From Alligator mississippiensis (lineage: Eukaryota; Chordata; Crocodylia; Alligatoridae): a stretch of DNA of 64,000 nt. Position numbers and translations under genes: made by a program. Position 1 is the stretch's first letter. Every line of letters begins with the position of its first letter. Shown here piece by piece: positions 1 to 9,339 of this stretch. Below the pieces are notes generated by a model, which was given only the letters and a program-made list of their open reading frames with translations, was not told where the DNA came from and made no database searches. The stretch is from assembly GCF_030867095.1 (NCBI RefSeq), contig NC_081825.1, positions 50,768,501-50,832,500 of the forward strand, written 5' to 3'.

Positions 1-331
1 TTAAAAACTCATGAATTCACAAAAGTTTATTTTCTGACAAAAAAATATAGTCCTCTCCCATCCAAGAAACACAAAGCAGAGATAAGTGGAAATCATCCTT
101 TCAACCCTTTTCATCTCCCAATGGGACCACATCTGCCATCCAAAACTCAGGCCCTGATCATGCAAGATACACCCCCCCACCCTAATGTCATTGTTAGAAG
201 TGATAAAACAAGACACAATCCCTTTGTAGTAGTAAAGTAAACATTTGGAGGAACTGGATCAAACTTAGATGGAACATGTTCTTCAGAAGCATACTAAGTT
301 GGAATACCTCACTCAATCCCCTCTCTCAATA

Positions 332-877
332 CAGGCAGTCCTTGACTTAAAACGTTTCTAAATTGACACCCCGTTTCAACTTTGACATCAGTTTTGACTT
401 TACAACGCTTAATCTGATGTGACACCATGACAGCAAACAAGTCGCTGTGTCACCCACCTCCCTGGAGAACATCTGTCCAAACTTCCTTGGACACTTTCTT
501 TAAGAAAGCGGACGAGACTCCAGAAAAACCTGCAGCCAAGACTCCTAAGAAGAATCCAACCAAGAACCCTTCAAAAAGTCCAACCAAGGGCTCTTCAAAA
601 AGTCCAGCAAAGTCAACTCAAAGAAGTCCCTCCAAATCAATATGACTACCATTTACAATATAAATACATTAAATGTAGCTATATTACTCCTCTATAATTG
701 ATCGAATACAAAATTCCGAGTTATTTTTGGTGAAAACAGGGCATCGGGCCTTGGAACCAATCCCCCATTTATAACGCTGTTTGTTTCCTATGGGAAAAAT
801 CTGTTCTGAGTTGCAACGTTTCAACTTAAGACGCCGTTTTCAGGAACCAATTGTGTCATAAGTCCAAGGACTGCCTG
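332..877 (+). mobile_element. Tigger-like (Tc1/mariner superfamily) non-autonomous DNA transposon
   Basis: The element is bounded by inverted repeats. It starts CAGGCAGTCCTTGACTTA, and the right end is the reverse complement of CAGGCAGTCCTTGGACTTA. It is flanked on both sides by the dinucleotide TA, the expected mariner-type target duplication. The CAGGC..GTCC..GACTTA terminus is the style of Tigger/pogo elements. At 546 bp it is too short for a transposase. It holds one 72-codon ORF, annotated separately. It lies in UGDH intron 2. Confidence 0.8.
427..645 (+). CDS. 72-aa lysine/proline-rich ORF with PIP-box motif, inside the Tigger-like element
   Basis: A complete ORF: ATG at 427, an in-frame TGA just upstream (415-417), and a TGA stop at 643-645. 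Residues 18-25 read QTSLDTFF, a full match to the PCNA-interacting (PIP-box) consensus Q-x-x-[ILM]-x-x-[FY]-[FY], followed by KK. The rest, from about residue 28, is basic and rich in TP/SP-K motifs such as KTPKK and KSPTK, like a histone H1 tail or a nuclear localisation region. Known background: a PIP box has been described in Drosophila pogo transposase, which belongs to the same superfamily. The likely origin is the C-terminal tail of a Tigger/pogo transposase kept after an internal deletion. Whether it is expressed is unknown, and the ORF could be a relic. There is no catalytic domain. Confidence 0.5.
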   Translation: MTANKSLCHPPPWRTSVQTSLDTFFKKADETPEKPAAKTPKKNPTKNPSKSPTKGSSKSPAKSTQRSPSKSI

Positions 878-1381
878 TATAAGACTACCCAGAACCCCTT
901 TTCTAGATAAACTTGAGATTAGAATGCCCTACAAAAAAAAAGTAAAAAGCAATTGTCATCACCAAACGTAAGCCACTGCTCTGAAAATCTCCACCTTGTA
1001 AAACCAACAAAAAAAAAAAAACAACTATTTCACTATCAAAACAATGACAAGAGATATTTTGAGTAACTGTCAAATAAAGGTTCAGTTTGGCAGCACTATA
1101 CCTAGGCAAGACTTTTTTGCCATCTCACTCTTTAATAGCTACCTAACCTAAGCAAAATTAAGAACAACCAACCAACTAACTCAGGTAGGAACTCACTATT
1201 ACAAAACCAGAGTTTCAGACAAACACCACCATCAGATTATGAACATTCCAGTTGTGATTTTTCTAGGGTTTAGATATAAAGATCTGTGCTATAAAAGCCA
1301 AAGAATCAGCTTGCATCTTCCAATCTAGAAAAGGAGAAAAAAAGTACAAAGTGCTGAGGGTGAAAAACTGCAACCGTCTCA

Positions 1382-1608
1382 AGGCAGGCAAGGTTCTTTG
1401 GGTAGATGTGGTATTTTTTTATTTGACCAACTAAATAGTTTGGGGGGGGGGGGGGGGGGGAATGTTACTTGCAAGCTTTCAGGCACAAACACCCTTCATC
1501 AGGCATAGGGAGATTCTGCTGGTGTTGTGTTCTTAGTCTAATAAAAGATATCACATTTACTCAAAAAACCTTGCCTGCCTATGTCCTTAGACCAACCTGG
1601 CTACAACC
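1382..1608 (+). mobile_element. Penelope-like element tail, inverted-dimer form
   Basis: The right half ends with the family tail (TTAGTCTAATAAAAGATATC, then TATGTCCTTAGACCAAC and GGCTACAACC). The left half carries the same module in reverse (CAAGGTTCTTTGGG through GACCAACTAAATAG, then CCCTTCATCAGGC). The same tail is the 3' end of the element at 43582-44389, which encodes a GIY-YIG domain; that is why these short repeats are assigned to Penelope-like elements. A 19-base G run (1442-1460) interrupts the left arm. No clear target duplication was seen. Confidence 0.65.
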
Positions 1609-3340
1609 AACAATCCTGCCACTGTCTGAACACATTCCTGGCAGTTTTGAAATATTCTTTGTGAGTAGTGGTCATCATGCTGAAACCAGAAGTGCTGCTT
1701 GTATACACAAAACAAGCTGTTTTAGCTTGTTCAAACAGGTTAAGTATTAATATAAAATAAAATATTTGTTCATCCCTGTTAAAATCTGCACTCAACTTTT
1801 GTTCGCTAATCTGAAGGTTGTAAACTTTATCCTTCATTAAACTTTAACCAAGTTTTGAAAACTAAGAGGCAAATGCTGTGGTCTTGATTTCTAAACAAAG
1901 GTTAACAGACTAACTTTGTCCTGTCCTTGGCATAAGCAAACAACATAGAAAACAAGCTTCTATTTTATTGGTTCAAGCATTCATTAAAAAGAAGTGTGAA
2001 GGGTTAAGTAGTCCTAAAGACATATTAGTATAAATACATAATACTATCAGGTAGCATGAGACAGCATGGATTATTTTTGAGAGTTAAGTAAGAACTGACA
2101 TTTATTTCATTATCAAAACAAAAAAGATGGGCAATTAGATCTGGAGTAAGTTTTTTGTTTTTTTGTTTTTTTATAAAATAGTTTTGTTATATATAAATTA
2201 AAGCATGAAAGACAGAGCTACTTTTAAATGACCAAAATAGTGAAAAGTATCCAGCAACAAGATTAATAATTAGCATAAAATACTGATTTTTTTTATTTTT
2301 TAATTTCAGGAAATAAGAGTTCTCCCACAGCATAAACAGTGTCAGATCTGTTCATGCAGATGTGTGAAGGCTACAGTCTTTTGGTAAACACATCACAATC
2401 AGGAAGTTAAAATCTCTTAGCATATCTGAGTGCCTTGATCAGGTCAAATAGAATCCTTCTTCACAGGGAATGGATGTAATTCTAACAAAGACTTCCAGAA
2501 ACACTAGATCCTCACAAGCTAGTAACACAGGATTAACAGGGAGTAAGGCAGCAGTATCTGAAGTCAATAACAGCACTTCTTCTAAATTCAGTACTATTCA
2601 CTGTGAGTAAGTGACAGAACTGGCTCTGTGATGTTCCTAATTTCTGGGTATGCTACTAAAAATCACTTATGACAACGTATATCACACACTTTTCAAACTT
2701 CCCAACCATTCAGAATAGCTTAGAAAAGGGAAGTAGTTAGTCACTACCTCCTGGATGCTGCAAGCCCACTTGCACTGGTTCTATAGTACACTTAGGCTCC
2801 ATCTTCATCAGCCAGGAACATCAGGTTATCCACATCATAACAGAATCAGGGATACAGTTGCAACATGTTTCAGATTTAGAACATTTTAAAACTTTATGGT
2901 GCGGACAGAACCAAAAGCACCGTAGTTTGAGGACACAAGGAGACTCCACACTATTTGTAAGGTACAAGTTGTATCTGCGTGGTAACACATGGCTAACCTG
3001 GTCACAATCAGGTCCCCTGGCCAGTCAAAACTGTAGAGACCCAAAAGAGCCATAACTTATGATTTACCTTACTAAGCTGCACAAGACTATCTTTACAAAA
3101 ACCTTCCAGCCCCAAGTGGCCAGTGGCCATTTGAAAGCCTGGTTTATGGCATACTATTAGCATGCAGTCAGTGCAAGAACAAGGTTTCTGAAGGAAGGAT
3201 GCACATAGTCCTGCCAGGGTCCTAGAACATTCATTAAGAGTCAAACGTGGGCTCAGCCCCACTCCCCCCATGTGAAAGGAAGCAAATTCAATATAATATA
3301 ATATGAAGAAAAAAAAAGGTTGCATTAAATATAAATTTAC

Positions 3341-3509
3341 CTCATAAATTGGAAGCCTATCAGAGTTCCAGGCATTGATTCTAGCTTCATTGACATCCAC
3401 AACTGTAACCTTTATTTTAGGGCACATCTGCGCAATGACACTACAGGTTGGCCCACCGACATAGCCAGCACCAATACAGCAGATTTTCTTGATTGCAACC
3501 ATGGTTGCT
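3341..3509 (-). CDS. UGDH: UDP-glucose 6-dehydrogenase, exon 2 (first coding exon)
   Basis: Encodes the N terminus of UGDH, the cytosolic NAD-dependent enzyme that oxidises UDP-glucose twice to UDP-glucuronate, the donor for glycosaminoglycans and glucuronidation. The ATG is at 3500-3502 (minus) in a strong AACCATGG context. The 54 codons begin [20 protein letters not shown]: a beta strand followed by the Rossmann NAD-binding glycine motif GAGYVG (residues 11-16). The second strand is KVTVVDVN, ending in the aspartate expected to bind NAD ribose, and the exon closes with RLPIYE. The acceptor is a pyrimidine tract ending TTTCCAG before 3509; the donor is GAG|GTAAATT at 3341/3340. The exon adds 7 nt of 5' UTR, and the boundary falls between codons. 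Identification is by recognition of the very conserved protein; the remaining exons lie outside the window. Confidence 0.96.
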
Positions 3510-3574
3510 CTGGAAAGGAGAGGAAGGTAAAAAGTGAGAGGCATGATAATTAACAGGTCACTCAAATAGTAAAA

Positions 3575-4548
3575 ATAAGCTGAATGAGCCAAGAGTGTGC
3601 CCTTGTTGCAAAAAGGGCTAAAGGCATACTGGGCTGCATTAGTAGGAACATTGCCAACAGATGGAGGAAAGTGATTATTTTCTATTCGGCACTGGTGAGG
3701 AGTACTGTGAGGACACATCTGAAGTACTGGGTGTGTCTACAAGTGATGCTACATCACCGTAGCAACACGCTATGGTGATGTAGCATCTGGGGGCAAAACC
3801 CACAATGGCACAGCTATGTCCCCATAGCAATGCATTCCTGTTACAATGCATCGCTACGGCAACATAGTGCCTAAAAATAACTACATGGTGCAGCAGACTG
3901 TTACTGTACCATCTTTTAGTACTTCCAATTGGACACAGTGGACACATCTACACATGCCGCTATGGCACTGTTGTGACTGTGCCATCTAAAAGATGGTGCA
4001 GTAACAACAGCATCATAGAGGCATGTGCAGACACCCACTGCGTCCAATTTTAAACTCCCACTACAGACAAGATGTAGACAAATTGGAGAGTCCAGTGGAG
4101 GGCAACAAGATTGGTTAGGGGTCCAGGACACATGACTTATGAGGAGAGGCTAAGGGAACTGGGCTTAGTCTTCTCTTATCCAGCCTAAATGAGGAGGGAT
4201 TTAATAGACACCTTCAACTACCTGAAGGATGATGCCAAAGAAGATGGAGCTAGACTGCTCTCAGGGGTGGCAGATGACCGAGAAAGGAGCAATGGTCTCA
4301 AATTGCAGCAAGGGAAGTTTAGGTTAGATATTAGGGAGAATTTTCTCATGAGGAGGATAGTAAAGCACTGGAACAGGTTACCCAGAGAGGCTGTGGAACC
4401 TCCATGCTTGGAGATTTTCAAGACCTGGCTAGACAAAGCCTTGGCTGGGATGATCTAGTTGGGGGATGGTCTTGCTTTAAGTAAGGGGTTGGACTAGATG
4501 GCTTCCTGAGGTCTCTTCCAACCCTGATTTTCTATGATTTCTATGAAA
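3575..4548 (+). mobile_element. CR1 LINE 3' fragment
   Basis: Degenerate C-terminal part of CR1 ORF2, sense on the plus strand, followed by the CR1 3' UTR. The frame from 4189 reads MRRDLIDTFNYLKDD, with NGLKLQQGKFRLDIRENFL later, matching the end of the intact copy at 23245-25857. The tail GGTTGGACTAGATGGC...CCTTCCAACCCTG and TCTATGATTTCTATGA is the usual CR1 terminus. It is interrupted by the MITE at 3729-4036 and has lost several frames. Confidence 0.85.
3729..4036. mobile_element. Harbinger-like MITE inserted in CR1
   Basis: A 308-bp element with imperfect terminal inverted repeats (GGGTGTGTCTACA at the left, reverse complement GGGTGTCTGCACATGCC at the right) flanked by the 3-bp duplication ACT. 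Removing it rejoins a normal CR1 sequence (GAAGTACTGCGTCC). A 3-bp duplication with GGG...CCC ends suggests PIF/Harbinger. It is younger than the CR1 around it. Confidence 0.7.
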
Positions 4549-4970
4549 AGCAAACAAATAAATGAACCCACTCTTTATGAAGCCATCCCAACCCACACCC
4601 CCTGCCAACCCCATAAAACATTCTCCCAGCTTGCTGCCAGTTGGACAGAAACATTTCCCTATAAATAGTCTACTGAAATTAACTAGTGTGGGGACATGTT
4701 TTAAAGTTTACAAACATGGGACACACTAAATTAGCACCTTTGTAATGGGAAAAAAATACATATATCATCAGAGAAATGCTTAAGCTGGCCACTTTAACAT
4801 GCTGTTCGACATCTGACTTAACTGTACAAATCATTCCCACTCAAACAGAAGAACTAGAGATGCTGGCTCTTCTGAAGCGCTAACCAAATCTGTCCCTTTG
4901 TAAGGTTTGACCTAGAAACTACTATGTGCCCATCTGCAATGATAAGGAGCAGACAGTCTTAGATAGAGGA

Positions 4971-5366
4971 AGCTTGAAAACAAAAAACAGAATCAGAGGT
5001 ACTGGAACAAAGAGCTCATTATAATACTAAAAATCACACCCCGAGGCAGGGAAGATATAGGCTAATGAAACATATGTATGTTAATGAGATACATAGCTAA
5101 AACACAGGTATAGAGACATGCTCAGTAAAGAACTCCTTGCATCACTCCTTTATAACCAATTAGCAAACAAGGATGCTTATGAAGATTCAACCTCTTGTAT
5201 ATAAGGGGCTCAGTATTGAATGTGTGTGTGCTTGTCTTGTGAAATTATTCCGCTTGCACCATTTATTGCTAGCAATAAATCTTTTTTATACTTTCACCCC
5301 TGGTATCTTTATTGGCCTTTGCATACTGGGCATGAACCCAGACTTAAGTGGGGCCTAACAGCTTGA
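4971..5366 (+). mobile_element. LTR-like sequence with TATA box and polyadenylation signal
   Basis: Contains TATATAA (5198-5204) and, about 70 bp further on, AATAAA (5274-5279) followed by T-rich sequence: the promoter/R/U5 arrangement of a retroviral LTR. It ends GGGGCCTAACA. The 7-mer AGCTTGA occurs at both edges (4971-4977 and 5360-5366) and may be a duplication, but the left terminus does not start with TG at that point, so the true 5' end is uncertain. No internal retroviral genes are nearby. Confidence 0.5.
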
Positions 5367-5624
5367 TAAATAATTTACAACTGAGTAGAGAGTAGTTTAA
5401 ACAGCGTTAAGATCATAGCTAGCTATTCAGTAATGATTCTCAGCGTGCCTGGAAGCCCTCTGAGCACCCTCTCAGCAAGGGAGCTGGAAAGGGAAGGAAG
5501 CATTCAGCCACATCTAGGCACAGACCCTGATACCAAGATCTATTTACAGGTTTCAAGGTTTCACATCACACCAAATAGTTATCAAACCAGCCCTGCTGAG
5601 AAGTGACAAGGTTTAGTCTAAGCT

Positions 5625-5990
5625 GTAGGCCATGGGTCGGTGATGTTTTTGGGCAGTGCCCAAAACCCCTCAACCTCAACTTATAAAATGTTGGTGCGCG
5701 AAGGTGGAGGAGCCAGGGGGCTCCAGCTCTGCTGGGCCAGTGTAGTCCTGGTCCCTACTCCGCCATTGCCCTGAGGCACGTGTGCACCAGCAATGAGCCG
5801 GGCCAGGGCTCCAGAGACCCCCGGCAGCTGCTTGCAGCCTCTGCCTGCCTTCTGCGAGCAGCCAGGACTCCGGCTGGCAGCACAGCCTGGGCTGGCTGTG
5901 GCCGCTGAGCAAAACAGCTTCGCACGCCACGCTGTGGCACGCGTGCTGGGGCTTGCTGGCCTCTGCTGATGGGCCTACAACACAGCAGAC
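5625..5990. repeat. GC-rich interspersed repeat, unclassified
   Basis: Begins near CCATGGGTCGGTGATGTTTT and runs to TGCTGATGGGC. It is clearly richer in C/G than the intron around it and resembles the filler of the fold-back elements elsewhere in the window. The boundaries are estimates. The ORFs in it look like by-products of composition. Confidence 0.3.
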
Positions 5991-6472
5991 AGCGTGCCTT
6001 GAGGAATCACTCACACATAGCCCCCTTTTCTTCACCAGCTCCTTTATCTGTTCCCTTGACACAGGCCTGAGCACTTTATATCACACGTGCGTTTGGACAC
6101 CCCCTACATCCGGAGGGGCTGAAGCAGGCCCCTGCCGCCGCTGCGGGGCAGAACCGGGCCCCTAAAACTCTTGCTCTCTGACCAGCTACCAAGGTGGGGA
6201 AGCCTCAGGCAGGGGGCAGGGTCCGGCTCTGCGCCCTCCCGCCCCGGGCCGCACCCACCGCGCCACGTCCCCAGCCGCAGCCGCAGCCCCGGCCCCGTCC
6301 CGCCCGCTGCCCCGCAGCTCGGGTCCGGCGCCGCCCACGCGGCTGCAGCAGCTCTGGCACTGCGCGGGCCCCGAGGCAAGGCGAGGCGCGGCGCGGGGCG
6401 GGACAGGGCCGGGGGCGCTGCTCGGAGGCTTTTCCGCGGCCCCAGGTCGTTCCCGCCGCCTTCGCTACTCAC

Positions 6473-6505
6473 CGCTAAGGTCCAACGCGAAGCAGGGCCG
6501 CCAGG
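6473..6505 (-). other. UGDH: UGDH noncoding first exon (5' UTR)
   Basis: The 3' edge is well supported: CTTAGCG|GTGAGTAGC on the minus strand is a near-consensus splice donor at 6473/6472 inside the CpG island. The 5' edge is inferred by placing transcription start about 25-30 bp downstream of the TATA-like box at 6530-6536. If that box is not used, the exon could begin further upstream, near 6540-6620. UGDH in other vertebrates also has an untranslated first exon. Confidence 0.55.
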
Positions 6506-6529
6506 CTATGCGCCGGCCTGCGCGGCCCC

Positions 6530-6536
6530 TATTTAA
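6530..6536 (-). promoter_or_regulatory. UGDH: TATA-like box of UGDH
   Basis: The minus strand reads CCTTAAATAGGGG, a TATA-type element isolated in an otherwise GC-rich island. It lies about 57 bp upstream of the exon 1 splice donor. Confidence 0.45.
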
Positions 6537-6585
6537 GGACCGCTGCCTGAGGGGACGCGCCGGCCCGGACGGACGGAGCAGGCCG

Positions 6586-6612
6586 AGCCCCGCCCCGCCC
6601 CGCCCCCGCCGG
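6586..6612 (-). promoter_or_regulatory. UGDH: Clustered GC boxes (Sp1-type)
   Basis: An uninterrupted series of overlapping CCCCGCC units, equivalent to GGGCGG on the minus strand, sits 50-80 bp upstream of the TATA-like box. This is the usual position for Sp1/KLF binding in a housekeeping promoter. Inferred from motif only. Confidence 0.5.
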
Positions 6613-7463
6613 CGACTGGGTCCGGCCGTGTAGCCCCGCCCCTCCCCTAGCCCCGGCCCCGGCCCCGCAGGCCCCCCGGGCGCGGCTGGTAGAGGGGCCG
6701 GGCCTGGCGGGGCCAGGCCCGGCCCGGCCCGGCCCGCTGCCTGCTGCGCTTCCGCCCGCGCCCCAGCGCCGCCGCCGCGGGCGGGGAACAACCTTCACCC
6801 CCAGCCCCGCCCCCTCTCATCGGGCCCGTTGTATTCCGGCCCGCCGAGCCCTTGGGGCACTAGGACGCGCCGCGGGCATCTCGGTGCTGGTTTGAGGCGG
6901 GGAGAGGGGCTAACCCCGAGGGTTTCCGTCCCCCTTCCCATCTGCCCTCGTTGTCGGCTGGCCCTCACCGCACGGACAGCTCAGCCGGGCCCTCCCGCTC
7001 GGGCCTGCCCCTCCCGTGCTCCCGGCCAGCGGCCCCGTGTCACAGGGTCAAGCCTTTCCTACAGACACGCTTGGGAAGCGTGGCGCTCAGTGCCCGCGAA
7101 AACTCAGAGACAGGCAGCCAGCCCCTCACCTGGGAGAGGGAAGACTGAGTTTTGGTCCCTAGTTTGAAGAGTGGTAGAACTGCGTGAACAAGTCAGCCTA
7201 ACTCTCCCTTCATATGATATTGGAGCTTAGTCACTTAACCCAGGGCTATGCATTCCACTCTAGACATTAAGCATATCAACACTGGATGTCATCACCTAAG
7301 TGCTTTTGTGCATCTAGCTCCAGCTACCTACATGGGAACAGTCATGTGGTAATAGATGGCTCTTCAATCTAGCAAAGGGTCTAATAATGGAAGGTGGTGC
7401 TAGACAAATTGAGACAGACTAGAACAATAGGGCTGGAAAGGATCTCAGGGAGGTCATCTAGCC

Positions 7464-7802
7464 CAGTTTCTCAATCCATGGGTCACAACCCAAAGTGAGT
7501 TGCAAGAATATGTGAAATGGTTGTGAACAAACTTAAAAAATGGATCAACAAGCTTAAAAAAAATGGATTCTCCTTTAAAGGACAAACGTGGGAAACAGTG
7601 GCTTTTCCCTTGCAGCCTGTCAGAGTTCCCCCTACACCCTCCCCCTCACACACACATCCCTGCCCAACACCCACACCCCCTCCCCCACACACTGGGGAAC
7701 TGGGGCTTGGGGGCAGAAAGTTAGGACTGAGGGGCAATAGGTTGAGACTGGTCATCAATGTTTACAAATGGGTCCTGGTACAAGAACGGCTGAGAACCAC
7801 TG
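7464..7802 (+). mobile_element. hAT-type non-autonomous element, copy 1 of an inverted pair
   Basis: Ends are CAGTTTCTCAA and, reversed, CAGTGGTTCTC. It is flanked by an 8-bp duplication with one mismatch (ATCTAGCC at 7456-7463, ATCTAGTC at 7803-7810). The interior matches copy 2 (7843-8168) in reverse orientation over most of its length, for example ACGTGGGAAACAGTGGCTTTT against the reverse of the copy 2 interior. Confidence 0.8.
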
Positions 7803-7842
7803 ATCTAGTCCAACCACTTGCCCACTTCAGGACCATCTAAAC

Positions 7843-8168
7843 CAGTGGTTCTTAATCTTTTCTGTACCAGGACCCATTTATACACACCAATGGCCAGTCC
7901 CAACCCAATGACCCTCACTCCCAACTTGCTTCCCCCAGGCCCCTAGTATGTGGGGCAGAGGGGTGTGAGGCATAGGGGGCCCCAAGCAGCCCCTCACAGG
8001 CTGGACCTTTGTCAGCATGAAAGGGAAAAGCCACAGTTTCCCACGTTTTTCTCCTTGAAATCAAAATCCACTTTTGAAGTTTTATGCATTTAAAAAATTT
8101 GTTTGTGATCCTTTCCTATATTCTTGTGACGCACTTTTGGGTCATGACCCATGGGTTGAGAAATACTG
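7843..8168 (-). mobile_element. hAT-type non-autonomous element, copy 2 of an inverted pair
   Basis: Ends are CAGTGGTTCTTAA and, reversed, CAGTATTTCTCAACC. The 8-bp duplication has one mismatch (ATCTAAAC at 7835-7842, ATCTAAGC at 8169-8176). It is in the opposite orientation to copy 1 and 40 bp from it, so the two can form a long stem. Confidence 0.8.
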
Positions 8169-8759
8169 ATCTAAGCTACCCCAGCTAAGTGTTTGTCTAA
8201 CTTGTATGTAAAACTGCCAGTGATGAAGAAGATTCCACACCCTCTTAAGTAATCTGCTCCAATTCTTTAACTCCTCAAAGATAGAAAGTTCTTCCTAAAT
8301 TTCCCCTGCTGCAATTCAAGATTATTTCTTCTCATCTTATCAACTGTGGACTGAGAGAATAGTTAATCATCCACTTTATAACAACCCTTTTTGTATTTAG
8401 AAATATCAAACCTCTCCCCTATATTTTCCCCCCAGGCTAAATAGCTTAATTACTTCCAACCTTTCCCTTTATGTCATGTTTTCTGGACTTCCATAATTTG
8501 TTGGTTGTTGTTTCCTTTGGATTCTTCCTAATTAATTCACGTATTTATTGAAGTGCAGTGCCCAAAATTAGACACAACACTACACAGAAGAGGCCCCACC
8601 AGTGCTGAATAGGGATAATACATCCCAATATGCTATTGTGGGGTGGTTTTTTAGGGGTGTTTTTTTTAGGTGGTTTTTTTTTTTTTTTGTGTTGGTGCAA
8701 CAATAACATGCAGTTAACTCGCATTTAGCCTGCAAATATAAATATTTAAGTGAGGGTAA

Positions 8760-8962
8760 TTAGCTACCAGAAGAACTTGCTAAAGATTGTGGTGAACTCT
8801 CCTTCACTAGAAATCTTTAAATGAACATCGCAAGATGTTTAAAAGATACTTCTAGTCCAAGGTGGTGTTTATTCAGGGAAGTCCCATGGCCTGTATTTCA
8901 TGTAAGATAAGACCAGATGAACATTGGTCCTTTCTGGCTTAATAATCAATGAATCTAGGATG
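8760..8962 (+). mobile_element. CR1-like LINE 3' end
   Basis: Plus-strand remnant of a LINE C terminus and 3' UTR: GAACTCTCCTTCACTAGAAAT corresponds to the usual VxSPSLEI segment before the stop, followed by CATGGCCTGTATTTCATGTAAG, GGTCCTTTCTGGCTTAATAATC and AATGAATCTAGG. This is a CR1 subfamily different from the 23-26 kb copy. Confidence 0.55.
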
Positions 8963-9339
8963 CAAAGAGTTAAATTAATATAAATAAATATTAAATATTG
9001 ACTTTGGCTAAAATCTTAGACTCAATTGCTGCATTAACAAGCAAACAGATTAATTAAAATCTGTTACCAACTGCAGAGGGTTGCCACCATCCAAAATCTT
9101 TCATACCTTGCTAACTAGGTCAAAAGAAGCTCTCCATGCGACTCTACTTACTTCTAACTACCAATTGATTGTTCAGGGTAGGCTTCCCAGTGCTATTTAA
9201 AACTCATCTTTAAAAAGGTTGGTAATAGGGTTAATCCATTGTTTTTCCATTCATCCTAAATTTGTCACATGCAAGGATGTTTGTCAATGATACAAATAAT
9301 TAAATTACCTATATCACAAGTAACCTTTGTGCTTTGGAA

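Larger units (their letters stand above)
1..3340 (-). other. UGDH: UGDH intron 2 (partial)
   Basis: This stretch lies downstream, in the minus-strand sense, of the splice donor at the end of UGDH exon 2. No reading frame in it resembles the next part of UGDH, which would begin after the LPIYE motif, so the following exon lies beyond the left edge. It contains a Tigger-like element (332-877) and a Penelope-like inverted tail (1382-1608) with a 19-base G run at 1442-1460. The rest (880-1380 and 1610-3340) is A/T-rich, apparently unique intronic sequence in which I see no further feature. Confidence 0.8.
3510..6472 (-). other. UGDH: UGDH intron 1
   Basis: Lies between the noncoding first exon (donor GTGAGT at 6472) and exon 2 (acceptor CAG before 3509). 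It contains a CR1 fragment split by a MITE (3575-4548), an LTR-like piece (4971-5366) and a GC-rich repeat-like stretch (5625-5990). The segments 4550-4970 and 5367-5625 show no feature I can name. Confidence 0.75.
6100..7060. promoter_or_regulatory. UGDH: CpG island covering the UGDH promoter
   Basis: About 1 kb of very GC-rich, CpG-dense sequence with many CCGCCC, GGGCGG-type and CGCG motifs, against an A/T-rich background on both sides. It contains the splice donor of a noncoding exon, a TATA-like box and GC boxes, all oriented for minus-strand transcription toward UGDH. I see no gene starting in the plus direction, although such islands are often bidirectional. Confidence 0.85.
7425..8640 (-). 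mobile_element. CR1 LINE 3' end, antisense, carrying two hAT insertions
   Basis: The plus strand starts with the reverse of a CR1 terminus (AGGGCTGGAAAGGATCTCAGG, AGGTCATCTAG) and continues after the insertions with the antisense of the conserved 3' region (GCTACCCCAGCTAAGTG, CTGCTCCAATTC, GTGCCCAAAATTAGACAC, CACCAGTGCTGAATAG). Removing 7464-7802 and 7843-8168 rejoins it. It is old: many substitutions and no open frame. Confidence 0.75.

Noticed and set aside
1-3340. Search for UGDH exon 3
   Set aside because: No minus-strand frame matches the segment after LPIYE. The exon must lie beyond the left edge.
3008-3718. A 236-codon minus-strand ORF read as one protein
   Set aside because: Only codons within 3341-3502 are UGDH. 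The rest is read-through of the intron on both sides, past clear splice sites.
6104-7167. Several ORFs of 90-120 codons on both strands around 6.1-7.2 kb
   Set aside because: They are Pro/Ala/Arg/Gly-rich by-products of a CpG island in overlapping frames, with no recognisable domain.
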